Source: Emcibacter sp. (lineage in GTDB: Bacteria; Pseudomonadota; Alphaproteobacteria; Sphingomonadales; Emcibacteraceae). From it: 64,000 nucleotides of DNA. Where the stretch lies: contig NZ_OY776217.1 in NCBI RefSeq assembly GCF_963675455.1, positions 1,474,001 through 1,538,000 of the forward strand, given 5' to 3'. How positions within the stretch are numbered: position 1 is the first letter of the stretch; every line of letters begins with the position of its first letter. Position numbers and translations under genes: made by a program. The notes beneath the pieces were generated by a model that worked only from the letters and a program-made list of their open reading frames with translations, made no database searches and was not told where the DNA came from. This document shows positions 43,943-52,463 of the stretch, piece after piece.

Positions 43943-44953
43943 ATGATCGGTAAACGCCTGACGGCTTGCCATGAAAACTGGCCTCTACGGGAACCTTTCC
44001 GGATCTCCCGTGGTGTAAAGATATCTGCAGACGTGATCCATGTCTCGATTGATTGTGACCAGGTGACGGGACATGGTGAATCTGTTCCCTATGCCCGATA
44101 CGGGGAGACCATTGAAACCGTCCTTGATCAGATCGGGGAAGTTTTGCCCGAGGTCGAAGAAGGGGTTAGTCCCGAGGATCTTCTGGCGCGACTTCCGGCC
44201 GGCGCGGCCCGCAATGCCTTGGACTGCGCCCTGTGGGATCTGATGGCCCGCTGGCAGGGCAGGTCCGTCGCTGAACTTCTGGACCTCGAGATGCCGACAG
44301 AACTTGAAACCGCCATCACCATTGGTGTGGACAAGCCGGAGAAGATGGCAGAAAAGGCCCGGATAAACAGCCGGGCGCCATTGCTGAAGGTAAAGCTGGA
44401 CCAGGAAAATATTCTCGATCGCGTGCGTGCGGTCAGGGCCGCCTCGCCGGACAGCCGGATTATTCTGGACCCCAATGAAAGCTGGACCATCGACATAATC
44501 CGTGATCTGGATGCAGAATTGGAAAATCTTGGCGTTGATCTTCTGGAACAACCCCTTCCGGCCGGAAAGGATGAAGGACTGAGACAGTTTCATCCAGGGG
44601 TGCCGGTCTGTGCCGATGAATCCTGTCATACCAGCAAGGATCTTCCGGCCCTTAAGGAAAAATACCAGTATATCAACATCAAGCTGGATAAGTCCGGCGG
44701 GCTGACAGAGGCGGTCAGGCTGAGGGAGCAGGCATTGGAGCAGGGCTTCGGTCTGATGGTTGGCTGCATGGTGGCGACGTCCCTGTCCATGGCGCCGGCA
44801 ATATTATTGTGTGACGGGGCGGAGTTTATCGATCTGGATGGCCCATGGTGGATGGCAAGGGATCGTGAAAATGGGTTTGATATCCGTGACGGCATTATCC
44901 GGAATATATCCGGTGACCTGTGGGGAGGGGGCGAAAAAATGGAAATTCGATAG
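43943..44953 (+). CDS. dgcA: Dipeptide / N-acetyl-D-glutamate epimerase, enolase superfamily (DgcA-type)
   Basis: The 336-residue protein belongs to the muconate-lactonising subgroup of the enolase superfamily. Catalytic lysines lie in LLKVKLD (about 150-156) and INIKLDKSGG (about 245-254); metal ligands are in LDPNESW, LLEQPLPAG and CADESCH. This set matches L-Ala-D/L-Glu epimerases, used in muropeptide recycling, and the alphaproteobacterial DgcA, described as an N-acetyl-D-glutamate racemase. Sequence alone does not separate them. The ATG at 43943 is used; a TTG three codons upstream is possible. The M14 peptidase gene follows. The 215-base gap on its left holds only a weak inverted repeat (ATGTCCG/CGGACAT at 43758-43790). 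Confidence 0.85.
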   Translation: MIGKRLTACHENWPLREPFRISRGVKISADVIHVSIDCDQVTGHGESVPYARYGETIETVLDQIGEVLPEVEEGVSPEDLLARLPAGAARNALDCALWDLMARWQGRSVAELLDLEMPTELETAITIGVDKPEKMAEKARINSRAPLLKVKLDQENILDRVRAVRAASPDSRIILDPNESWTIDIIRDLDAELENLGVDLLEQPLPAGKDEGLRQFHPGVPVCADESCHTSKDLPALKEKYQYINIKLDKSGGLTEAVRLREQALEQGFGLMVGCMVATSLSMAPAILLCDGAEFIDLDGPWWMARDRENGFDIRDGIIRNISGDLWGGGEKMEIR

Positions 44954-45021
44954 GGTTGGTCGAATGTTCCCGCCGCTGACGGTCCTGTTTTTTGTTTCTC
45001 CCTCCTGTAAAAAGACATAAG

Positions 45022-46206
45022 ATGTCGTCCATGATGAAGACACCAAAATATTTTCTGATCCTGTCGTTGGCCCTGTTTGGCCTGTTCCAGCCCGCCTCTG
45101 CTGAAAATGCAGTCTGTAATTTCGACAGCATTAAATTCAAAACAGATTTTCCCACCGCCCGAATCAATGCCTGCGAGGAAAAAGACGGTGAATATTATCT
45201 GACCATCAGGCCGGAGAAGGAGCCGATCAATCCCAGTCCCTGGTACGCTTTTCGGGTGGAAAGCGAGAAATCGGGAAAGATCACTATTATTCTGAATTAT
45301 GACTACGGTGAGCATCGCTACTGGCCCAAGTTTAGTCTCGACGGGCATGTATGGTATTCGGTGAAGGCGTCGGATTTCAGAATTTCAGAAGATAAAAAAC
45401 ACGCTCTTTTTCACGTCAAGGTGAAGAAGGATGAACCCCTGTGGGTTGCCGGCCAGGAGATATTTACCAATCGGCAACATACCCTGTGGATGTCGGGTGC
45501 GGCCCGGGAATATGATTTTCTGGATCTATATAAGCTCGGCGTGTCAGCAGAAGGTCGGGATGTTTTCAAACTGGAAACCCGGGTCCCTTCGCCGAAGGCG
45601 CCGACTATAATTTTGCTTGGCCGCCAACATCCGCCGGAAGTGACCGGGGCACTGGCCATGGTGCCTTTCATGGAAACGCTGTTTGGCGACACTGACCTGG
45701 CGCGACGGTTCCGGGAAAAATACCGTATTCTTGCTGTTCCCAACATTAACCCGGACGGGGTCGCCCGCGGCAACTGGCGCGGCAATGTGAACGGCCAGGA
45801 CCTGAACCGGGACTGGGGCAGATTTACCCAGCCGGAAACGGAACTTGTCCGGCGTGAACTGCAGCGGTTTGGCGAAGGCAAAGAGGGTCCCGTTGCCCTG
45901 ATGCTGGATTTTCATTCCACCTGGGAAAATCTGCTCTATACCCAGAAGGACGAGGATCCGACTACGCCCGGGAATTTCGCGGTCAACTGGCATACAGCCG
46001 TCACGGACAGGGTTGGCGATATTCCGCTCAGACTGGCGCCAGGCGCCAGTGACCTCACGAAAGGAACCTCCAAAGGGTATTTTTATGTCACTTACGGTGT
46101 GCCTTCCATCACCTATGAAATGGGGGATGAGGCGGATCGTGACAATATCCGCAAGCTTGCCGTTGTTGCCGCCGAAGAAATGATGAAAATCATGCTTTCT
46201 GAATGA
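45022..46206 (+). CDS. Exported M14-family zinc carboxypeptidase
   Basis: The 394-residue protein starts with a signal peptide (MKTPKYFLILSLALFGLF then cleavage near PASA). An N-terminal beta domain (about 25-150) of the type found in cytosolic-carboxypeptidase-like M14 enzymes precedes the peptidase domain. Zinc ligands are in GRQHPPEVTG (His, Glu) and LDFHST (His); the substrate-binding NPDGVARGNWRGN and NRDWG, and the catalytic Glu in ITYEMGDE, are present. Start codons at 45022, 45031 and 45034 are all possible. The gene lies 68 bases after dgcA, suggesting a link to peptide or peptidoglycan breakdown. Confidence 0.85.
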   Translation: MSSMMKTPKYFLILSLALFGLFQPASAENAVCNFDSIKFKTDFPTARINACEEKDGEYYLTIRPEKEPINPSPWYAFRVESEKSGKITIILNYDYGEHRYWPKFSLDGHVWYSVKASDFRISEDKKHALFHVKVKKDEPLWVAGQEIFTNRQHTLWMSGAAREYDFLDLYKLGVSAEGRDVFKLETRVPSPKAPTIILLGRQHPPEVTGALAMVPFMETLFGDTDLARRFREKYRILAVPNINPDGVARGNWRGNVNGQDLNRDWGRFTQPETELVRRELQRFGEGKEGPVALMLDFHSTWENLLYTQKDEDPTTPGNFAVNWHTAVTDRVGDIPLRLAPGASDLTKGTSKGYFYVTYGVPSITYEMGDEADRDNIRKLAVVAAEEMMKIMLSE

Positions 46207-46341
46207 GATGGAAGGCACATTGTCTATTTATCTAATATCAGGTCATGGGCTGCCGAATTTCTGTAAACTCTTCTTCAAATGCTGTACACTGAGACAGCAG
46301 ACTTTTTCAGCGTGCAATCTTTTTTGGGTTATATGTCAATC

Positions 46342-46355
46342 TTGACTGATATCAA
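46342..46355. promoter_or_regulatory. Candidate FNR/ANR-type box
   Basis: TTGAC-TGAT-ATCAA differs at one base from the consensus TTGAT-N4-ATCAA. It lies about 120 bases upstream of the BCAM0308-family gene. The left half also forms GTCAA-TC-TTGAC with the preceding bases. No strong -10 element was assigned. The remaining 261-base gap from the M14 gene shows nothing else. Confidence 0.5.
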
Positions 46356-46467
46356 TGAAGCTTGGGGCTATCGCGGTCATGTTGGGTTAATGGAAAATGA
46401 TCTGGTCTTCTGATCGGTGTAATTTGTTCAATATTATTGAGTGCGGATTATTAAAAAGGAGAAAGTT

Positions 46468-46971
46468 ATGAGCGGAATAGGAGGACATGTGCCCCCCGGG
46501 GAGCGCCGGAATCGCCTGATGAAGGAAGAAATTCATGATCCCTATCTGAAACGGTCCAAGCCTGCAGAACCAACAGTATGCCCGGAGTGTGGCGCCGCTT
46601 TCAGTAAAGGAAGGTGGCAGTGGGTCACTGAAGCACCTAAAGATGCCCATGAGGAAATGTGCCCTGCCTGTCAACGCATCCGTGACAAGGCGCCGGCCGG
46701 ATTTTTGACTCTGAGCGGTGAATTTTTGTCCGGACATCGCGACGAAATCATGCATTTGGTGCATCACAAGGTTGAACAGGAAAAGAAGGAACATCCTTTC
46801 AAGCGGCTCATGGCAGTTGAGGAGCAGGAGGATGGCGCCACTGTTCTGACCTTTACGGATGTTCATCTGCCACGCGGTGTCGGGGAGGCCATCGAACATG
46901 CCTACAAAGGTAGTCTCGATATAAAATCCCCCAAGGACGCAGAAATTGTCCGGGTCTACTGGGAACGCTAA
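46468..46971 (+). CDS. BCAM0308 family zinc-ribbon protein
   Basis: The 167-residue soluble protein carries two zinc-type pairs, CPECG (about 37-41) and CPACQ (about 66-70), followed by an alpha/beta region with HRDEIMHLVHHKVEQE and the C-terminal KSPKDAEIVRVYWER. It fits the BCAM0308 family, named after a gene in the low-oxygen locus of Burkholderia cenocepacia; its biochemical role is unknown. AAAAGGAG precedes the ATG at 46468. It lies 52 bases upstream of a beta-CASP nuclease gene and behind a candidate FNR box. Confidence 0.75.
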   Translation: MSGIGGHVPPGERRNRLMKEEIHDPYLKRSKPAEPTVCPECGAAFSKGRWQWVTEAPKDAHEEMCPACQRIRDKAPAGFLTLSGEFLSGHRDEIMHLVHHKVEQEKKEHPFKRLMAVEEQEDGATVLTFTDVHLPRGVGEAIEHAYKGSLDIKSPKDAEIVRVYWER

Positions 46972-47023
46972 TTTGTCGTGAAAGATCTAAAACAACAATA
47001 TAATTAGTATAAGAAACAGATAT

Positions 47024-48412
47024 ATGCAGATAGAGTTTTTTGGAGCGACTCGGGAAGTCACTGGATCGTGTTATTTGTTACGGGTTGGTGACTACCGGGT
47101 TCTTGTCGAGTGTGGCCTGATTCAGGGAAGTCATGAGCATGAGCGCCACAATCATGATCCGTTCCCTTTTAATCCCAAAAAAATTGATGCGGTGGTGCTG
47201 ACCCACGCCCATCTGGATCATTCCGGCCGGCTGCCTCTGTTGATCAAAAGGGGCTATCGGGGCAGGATCTACACCCACCGGGCCACCTCTGATCTGTGTG
47301 ACATCATGCTGGAGGATTCCGGCTATCTGAACGAAAAAGAGGCCCAATGGGAAAATAAAAGACGGGAACGTCGGGGCCAGGAGCTTCTGGAACCCCTTTA
47401 TACCCGTAAAGAAGCCCGCGTGGCACACAAGCATTTTCATTCTCTGGAGTATGACAAGCGCGTGGAAATTCTTCCCGGTGTCCGGCTTACTTTACGGGAT
47501 GCGGGGCATATTCTCGGGTCCGCCATCGCGGAACTGGAACTGGAAGACGGCGGCCATAGACGCAAGGTTGTTTTCAGCGGCGATCTCGGGCACCGCGGGG
47601 CGCCTATCCTGCGCGACCCGCATGTTGTGACACAGGCCGACCTGGTGGTGCTGGAAAGCACGTATGGTGATCGTTGTCACCGGAGCTGGGAAAAAACCTG
47701 GCAGGAGATGGGGGAGATTATATCGAATGCCCGCAGCAACAAGGGCAATATCCTTATCCCCGCCTTTACAGTCGGACGTACCCAGGAACTGCTTTATATG
47801 TTCAGGCGCTATTACCGGGAGTGGGGCATTGGCGATTGGGATGTCTTTCTCGACAGTCCCATGGGCATTGAGGCGACGGAAGTCTATGCGAAACATGCCA
47901 AGGTTTATGATGCCCGGGCGCGGGAGATTTATGAAACCGACGGGGATCCCTTTGATCTGCCGAACCTGCATATGACCCAGCGCACCGAGGAATCCGCCAG
48001 GATCAACAAGATCAAATCCGGGGCTATTATCATTGCCGGTAGCGGGATGTGTACCGGCGGGCGGATCAAGCGGCACCTGGAACATAATATCGGTCGCCCC
48101 GATGCTCATGTGATGATTGTCGGCTTTCAGGCCCGGGGCACTCTCGGTCGCGCCCTTGTCGATGGCGCCAAAACAATTCATCTGTGGGGGGAGGAGTATC
48201 CGGTCAAAGCCCAGGTTCATACCGTGGGCGGCCTATCCGCCCATGCGGATCAGCGGGGCCTTCTCGACTGGTACGGTCACTTTGAAGGTCGACCTCCGGT
48301 GGCGCTTGTACATGGCGAACCGGAAGCAATGGATGTTCTGGCCGGCAAACTGGAAACAGAGTATGACGCGCCGGTCACCAAAGCCGAATTCAAGCAGATC
48401 ATCCGGTTGTAA
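47024..48412 (+). CDS. Beta-CASP metallo-beta-lactamase-fold RNA nuclease
   Basis: The 462-residue protein has the full metal-binding set of RNA-processing beta-CASP enzymes: THAHLDHSGRLPLL (about 58-71), DAGHILGSAIAE, FSGDLGHRGAPIL, then the beta-CASP insertion with IIIAGSGMCTGGRIKRHL, and the closing GGLSAHADQRGLLDW and VHGEPEAM. These match the CPSF73/Ysh1-like group of predicted exonucleases and endonucleases rather than RNase J. It follows the BCAM0308-family gene at 52 bases; joint expression is likely. Confidence 0.9.
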   Translation: MQIEFFGATREVTGSCYLLRVGDYRVLVECGLIQGSHEHERHNHDPFPFNPKKIDAVVLTHAHLDHSGRLPLLIKRGYRGRIYTHRATSDLCDIMLEDSGYLNEKEAQWENKRRERRGQELLEPLYTRKEARVAHKHFHSLEYDKRVEILPGVRLTLRDAGHILGSAIAELELEDGGHRRKVVFSGDLGHRGAPILRDPHVVTQADLVVLESTYGDRCHRSWEKTWQEMGEIISNARSNKGNILIPAFTVGRTQELLYMFRRYYREWGIGDWDVFLDSPMGIEATEVYAKHAKVYDARAREIYETDGDPFDLPNLHMTQRTEESARINKIKSGAIIIAGSGMCTGGRIKRHLEHNIGRPDAHVMIVGFQARGTLGRALVDGAKTIHLWGEEYPVKAQVHTVGGLSAHADQRGLLDWYGHFEGRPPVALVHGEPEAMDVLAGKLETEYDAPVTKAEFKQIIRL

Positions 48413-48443
48413 TATTTGGCTCGGTAATTTTGTCCGGGAAAAA

Positions 48444-48531
48444 TGGCAGAGAGGAAGGGATTCGAACCCTCGAGGGCTTGCGCCCAACACGCGTTCCAGG
48501 CGTGCGCCTTAAACCACTCGGCCACCTCTCT
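48444..48531 (-). tRNA. tRNA-Ser, anticodon GGA
   Basis: Read on the minus strand: acceptor stem AGAGAGG / CCTCTCT, D arm with GGCCGAGTGG, anticodon stem CACGC / GCGTG closing the loop CTGGAAC (anticodon GGA, reading UCC and UCU), a long variable arm (GGGCGCAAGCCC region) typical of tRNA-Ser, the T arm with GGTTCGAATCC, discriminator G and an encoded CCA. The 88 nucleotides fold as a complete class II tRNA. Confidence 0.96.
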
Positions 48532-48681
48532 GCATAGAACGGTAGGAGGGATATATAAAATCTTGCGCAACATGGCAAGGCTCTGCTGTAATTATTTTAT
48601 TTTATTTCATCTGTTGCCCTTAAATTGCCATCAGACGGGGCTTATATTCTGATGAAAGAATGTGATTCCTAGGATGTGGTA

Positions 48682-48978
48682 ATGATTATTGGTCGATTAC
48701 TGGGGTATCTCTGCCTTGCCTTTGCATTGCTCGTGACCGGGGCCGATCTTCTCAGAATTCTGGAGATTCGACAGGTTGATCTTTTGTCTTTGGCCGAGCT
48801 TTGGGCACTTGTGGGCGAAAGCAGTCTGATGAGTCTGGAGGATCTGGTTGTTTCCGGTCGTTTCCCCGGAGTCTGGCAGGACGTTATCCTGCCCTTCCTG
48901 GCAATTCCGGCAACAATATTTTTTATTGTTCTGGGCGTGTTGTTTCTTTTCAGCTGCCGCAAACGATATCTGGCCTGA
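48682..48978 (+). CDS. Small two-helix membrane protein, unknown function
   Basis: The 98-residue product has hydrophobic helices at about residues 3-24 and 70-92, a short conserved-looking middle (SLAELWALVGESSLMSLEDLV) and a basic C-terminus. I do not recognise a named family. AGGA precedes the ATG at 48682; a GTG two codons earlier is possible. It lies 156 bases upstream of rpmF. A 7-base inverted repeat (CATCAGA / TCTGATG at 48629-48654) lies just upstream. Confidence 0.65.
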   Translation: MIIGRLLGYLCLAFALLVTGADLLRILEIRQVDLLSLAELWALVGESSLMSLEDLVVSGRFPGVWQDVILPFLAIPATIFFIVLGVLFLFSCRKRYLA

Positions 48979-49016
48979 AGCTGCAGTCTTTTTGAGCGCA
49001 GATCTCAAAGAAATGC

Positions 49017-49041
49017 TTGACAATCCGGTGCAGTTTAACGA
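49017..49041 (+). promoter_or_regulatory. Candidate rpmF promoter
   Basis: TTGACA (49017-49022) is followed by ATAAGA after an 18-base spacer, about 95 bases upstream of rpmF. A small CCCC/GGGG hairpin (49101-49113) lies in the leader before the ribosome site. Confidence 0.4.
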
Positions 49042-49134
49042 TAAGACCCCATTCAGAATTCAGGGATCAGGCCCGGCGGCCGATTCCGGTTGGTAATAGA
49101 CCCCTTTGCGGGGCGAAAAAGTTAGGAAAGAACT

Positions 49135-49320
49135 ATGGCAGTTCCAAAAAGTAAGATCTCCAAGTCCCGCCGCGGCCAGCGTCGTTCTCACGATTCCCTT
49201 AGCGTGGACAAATATGTGGAAGACCAGGAAAGCGGCGAATTGCGCCGTCGTCATCACATTGACCTGAGCACCGGTAAATACCGCGGTCGCCAGATCCTTG
49301 AACCTTCCGACAACTATTAA
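49135..49320 (+). CDS. rpmF: Large ribosomal subunit protein bL32
   Basis: The 61-residue basic protein begins MAVPKSKISKSRRGQRRSHD, the family N-terminus, and ends with a short polar tail. The four zinc cysteines found in some L32 proteins are absent (RRRHH takes their place), as in many proteobacteria. AGGAAAG precedes the ATG. It is transcribed alone and closed by a terminator; plsX is not adjacent. Confidence 0.95.
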   Translation: MAVPKSKISKSRRGQRRSHDSLSVDKYVEDQESGELRRRHHIDLSTGKYRGRQILEPSDNY

Positions 49321-49340
49321 GTTGTAGAGAGTTTCAGAAA

Positions 49341-49366
49341 AAACCGGCTTTCGAGCCGGTTTTTTT
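49341..49366 (+). terminator. Rho-independent terminator after rpmF
   Basis: A nine-base perfect stem AAACCGGCT / AGCCGGTTT with a very stable TTCG tetraloop is followed by a T-run. Confidence 0.93.
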
Positions 49367-49411
49367 ATGTTCGGAGCCCATTTTTTTTGTATACAAAATT
49401 AAGATTCTTCT

Positions 49412-49439
49412 TTGACTTAAAGCGCTTCGGCGTTATTCT
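49412..49439 (+). promoter_or_regulatory. Candidate promoter of the isoaspartyl peptidase gene
   Basis: TTGACT (49412-49417) and TATTCT (49434-49439) are 16 bases apart, ending 29 bases upstream of the start codon at 49469. Confidence 0.4.
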
Positions 49440-49468
49440 TCCAGATTAAAAACAAGGAAAAGATAAAA

Positions 49469-50533
49469 ATGACATTTTCCAAACGTATCTGCCTATTGAT
49501 CGGGATAATAATCATGAGCATTTCGGAACTTTCATCCGGTTCCGCCCACGCGTCCGAGTCTGAGACGCCCAGCTACAGGCTGGTTATACATGGGGGTGCC
49601 GGAACCATACTCAAAGAAAACATGACGCCGGAAAAAGAGCAGGCCTATCGGGCCAAGCTCGAAGAAGCTCTGCAGGCGGGGCAGTCGGTGCTGGCTGGCG
49701 GCGGTGAGGCACTTGACGCCGTGACGGCAGCCATCCATGTCATGGAAAATTCGCCATTGTTTAATGCCGGCAAGGGGGCGGTCTTTACCCATGAAGGCCG
49801 TAACGAGATGGATGCCTCGATTATGGACGGCCGCGATCTGAATGCCGGTGCAGTCGCCGGTGTAACACGGATAAAGAATCCCATCGACCTGGCGCGGGAG
49901 GTAATGGAGCATTCCCGTCATGTGATGCTGACCGGGGCGGGGGCTGAGGAGTTTGCCGCCGAACGCGGTATGGACTTTGTCAATCCGGACTATTTCCGTA
50001 CCCAGCGGCGCTGGGACCAGCTCCAGAACGCGCTGAAAAATAACGAGCTGTCCCTGGATCATACGGAAGAGGATTTTGATATTATCGAAGGGGTGGATCC
50101 GGAAGACCCCGATCATAAATTCGGTACAGTTGGCGCGGTGGCGCTTGATGTGCACGGCAACCTGGCGGCCGGAACCTCCACCGGCGGCATGACCAACAAG
50201 CGTTATCACCGTGTCGGCGACAGCCCTATTATAGGGGCAGGCACCTATGCGGACAACGCCAGCTGCGGGGTTTCCGCCACCGGTCACGGAGAGTTTTTCA
50301 TTCGCGCCACTGTGGCCCGCAGCATTTGCGCCCTGATGGAATACAAGGGTCTGAGCCTGCAGGAAGCTGCCGACGAGATCATTATGAAAAAACTGGTTAA
50401 AATGGGCGGGGACGGCGGAATTATCGCCCTGGATCATGCCGGCAATATCTCCATGACCTTCAATACCCCGGGCATGTATCGCGGTTATATTACCGAAGAA
50501 GGCAAGCCTGAGGTTGAAATCTATAAGGATTGA
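49469..50533 (+). CDS. Exported isoaspartyl peptidase/L-asparaginase (Ntn hydrolase, T2 family)
   Basis: The 354-residue precursor has a signal peptide (basic MTFSKR, hydrophobic ICLLIGIIIM, small residues to AHAS), then VIHGGAGTI and FNAGKGAVFTHEGRNEMDAS, hallmarks of the family. The proenzyme is expected to cleave itself before the catalytic Thr at about residue 220 (KFGTVGAVALD); STGGMTNKRYHRVGDSPIIG follows in the beta subunit. These enzymes hydrolyse beta-aspartyl dipeptides or asparagine. A signal peptide points to the periplasm, unlike E. coli IaaA. It stands alone with its own terminator. Confidence 0.9.
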   Translation: MTFSKRICLLIGIIIMSISELSSGSAHASESETPSYRLVIHGGAGTILKENMTPEKEQAYRAKLEEALQAGQSVLAGGGEALDAVTAAIHVMENSPLFNAGKGAVFTHEGRNEMDASIMDGRDLNAGAVAGVTRIKNPIDLAREVMEHSRHVMLTGAGAEEFAAERGMDFVNPDYFRTQRRWDQLQNALKNNELSLDHTEEDFDIIEGVDPEDPDHKFGTVGAVALDVHGNLAAGTSTGGMTNKRYHRVGDSPIIGAGTYADNASCGVSATGHGEFFIRATVARSICALMEYKGLSLQEAADEIIMKKLVKMGGDGGIIALDHAGNISMTFNTPGMYRGYITEEGKPEVEIYKD

Positions 50534-50555
50534 GCGAAAATCAGGCTTCAAATGA

Positions 50556-50584
50556 AAAACCCCGGTTCAACAGCCGGGGTTTTG
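50556..50584. terminator. Bidirectional Rho-independent terminator
   Basis: A ten-base perfect stem AAAACCCCGG / CCGGGGTTTT (50556-50565 and 50574-50583) with an eight-base loop separates the isoaspartyl peptidase gene from the converging lepA. Confidence 0.9.
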
Positions 50585-50586
50585 TT

Positions 50587-52392
50587 TTATTTATCGTCAC
50601 CCATTTTGAGGGCGGCGATAAAGGCTTCGTGCGGGATTTCCACCTTGCCGTACATACGCATCTTTTTCTTACCCTTCTTCTGTTTTTCCAGAAGCTTGCG
50701 TTTACGGGTGATATCGCCGCCATAACATTTGGCGGTCACATCCTTGCGCATGGCGGAAATGGTTTCGCGGGCGATCACCTTGCCGCCGATGGCAGCCTGA
50801 ATCGGGATTTTGAAAAGCTGTCTCGGGATCAAGTCCTTCAGTCGTTCGCAGAGCGCCCGGCCGCGATATTCCGACTGGCTGCGGTGAACCATGACACTCA
50901 GCGCATCCACCGGTTCCCCGTTCACAAGGATTGACATTTTGACCAGGTCACCGACCCTGTATTCATCCATCTGATAGTCAAAGCTGGCATAGCCGCGGCT
51001 GATGGACTTGAGCCGGTCGTAGAAATCATAAACCACTTCGTTGAGGGGGAGCTTATAGACCACCATGGCCCGGTTGCCGGCATAGGTCAGCTCAACCTGT
51101 TCACCGCGCTTGTCTTGGCACAGGGTCAGGACCGGTCCCAGATATTCGTCAGGCACAAGGATAGTGGCCCTGATCCAGGGTTCCTCGATTTCCTTGACCT
51201 TGACCGGGTCAGGCATGTCGGCAGGATTGTGAAGTTCCTTCAGGGTACCGTCGTTCATGTGCAGTTTGTAGACCACACTGGGCGAGGTTGTGATAATATC
51301 CAGGTCAAACTCACGCATGAGCCGTTCCTGGATAATCTCCAGGTGCAGCATGCCGAGAAAACCGCAACGGAATCCGTAACCGAGGGCGGCGCTGGTTTCG
51401 GTTTCAAATTCGAAGCTGGCGTCATTCAGACGAAGTTTGTGCATGCTTTCGCGCAGGTTTTCAAATTCGGCGGTGTCAGCCGGGAACAGACCGCAGAAAA
51501 CCACACTCTGTACAGGTTTAAAGCCCGGCAACGCCTTTTCACAGGGCTTTTTGTAATCGGTAATGGTATCACCCACATGGGTCTGGGCCACTTCCTTGAT
51601 AGAGGCTGTGAAAAATCCGACCTCGCCCGGGCCAAGTTCGCTTACCATGTTTTCCTTGGGGGTGAAAACACCGACCCGGTCGATGATATGGTCCGAACCT
51701 GCTGCCATCATTTTAATGCGCTGGCCTTTTTTCATCACGCCGTCAATGATGCGGACCAGAACCATCACGCCAAGGTAGGAATCGTACCAGCTGTCTACCA
51801 GCAGTGCTTTGAGCGGAGCCTCCCGGTTGCCTTTCGGCGCCGGCAGTTTATGCACAAGGCTTTCCAGCAGATCCTCAATGCCCTGTCCTGTTTTTGCCGA
51901 CGCAAGAATGGCTTCCGATGCGTCGATACCGATGACATCCTCGATCTGTTCACGAACCCGTTCAGGTTCAGCAGCCGGAAGGTCGATCTTGTTGAGTACC
52001 GGGACAATTTCATGATCGTTTTCGATGGCCTGATAGACATTGGCCAGGGTCTGTGCCTCAACCCCCTGGCTGGAATCAACGACAAGCAGGGATCCTTCAC
52101 AGGCATAGAGGCAGCGGCTGACTTCATAGGCGAAGTCCACATGGCCGGGCGTATCCATCAGGTTGAGGACGTAGGTTTCCCCATCATGGGCCTTATATTC
52201 CAGGCGGACGGTCTGGGCCTTGATGGTGATGCCGCGTTCCCGCTCGATGTCCATGCTGTCCAGAACCTGTTCCTTCATCTCACGGTCGGTCAGGCCGCCG
52301 CAAAACTGGATCATACGATCAGCAAGGGTGGATTTGCCGTGATCGATATGGGCAACAATCGAGAAGTTTCTAATTTTGTCTAAATCAGTCAT
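50587..52392 (-). CDS. lepA: Elongation factor 4 (LepA)
   Basis: LepA is a translational GTPase that acts on stalled or assembling ribosomes. The 601-residue protein has AHIDHGKSTLADR (G1), RERGITIKAQTV (G2), DTPGHVDF (G3) and NKIDLP (G4), then EF-G-like domains and the LepA-specific C-terminal domain. The start at 52392 (MTDLDKIRNF) agrees with the usual family N-terminus; an in-frame ATG at 52419 would add nine residues, and the only AAGGAG lies between the two, so the choice is uncertain. Confidence 0.95.
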   Translation of the reverse strand: MTDLDKIRNFSIVAHIDHGKSTLADRMIQFCGGLTDREMKEQVLDSMDIERERGITIKAQTVRLEYKAHDGETYVLNLMDTPGHVDFAYEVSRCLYACEGSLLVVDSSQGVEAQTLANVYQAIENDHEIVPVLNKIDLPAAEPERVREQIEDVIGIDASEAILASAKTGQGIEDLLESLVHKLPAPKGNREAPLKALLVDSWYDSYLGVMVLVRIIDGVMKKGQRIKMMAAGSDHIIDRVGVFTPKENMVSELGPGEVGFFTASIKEVAQTHVGDTITDYKKPCEKALPGFKPVQSVVFCGLFPADTAEFENLRESMHKLRLNDASFEFETETSAALGYGFRCGFLGMLHLEIIQERLMREFDLDIITTSPSVVYKLHMNDGTLKELHNPADMPDPVKVKEIEEPWIRATILVPDEYLGPVLTLCQDKRGEQVELTYAGNRAMVVYKLPLNEVVYDFYDRLKSISRGYASFDYQMDEYRVGDLVKMSILVNGEPVDALSVMVHRSQSEYRGRALCERLKDLIPRQLFKIPIQAAIGGKVIARETISAMRKDVTAKCYGGDITRKRKLLEKQKKGKKKMRMYGKVEIPHEAFIAALKMGDDK

Positions 52393-52463
52393 GAAGGCGC
52401 TTTTATCACTCCTTGCCATAGAGATACAAGCGTGATGTGAGGGACTATGCTTTTTTTCGACCG

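Noticed and set aside
48629..48654. Inverted repeat CATCAGA / TCTGATG before the small membrane gene
   Set aside because: Only seven bases with no terminator T-run and no known regulator; easily chance in an A/T-rich gap.
51115..52383. Open frame of 422 codons opposite lepA
   Set aside because: Antisense to a highly conserved gene, no ribosome site, no motif.
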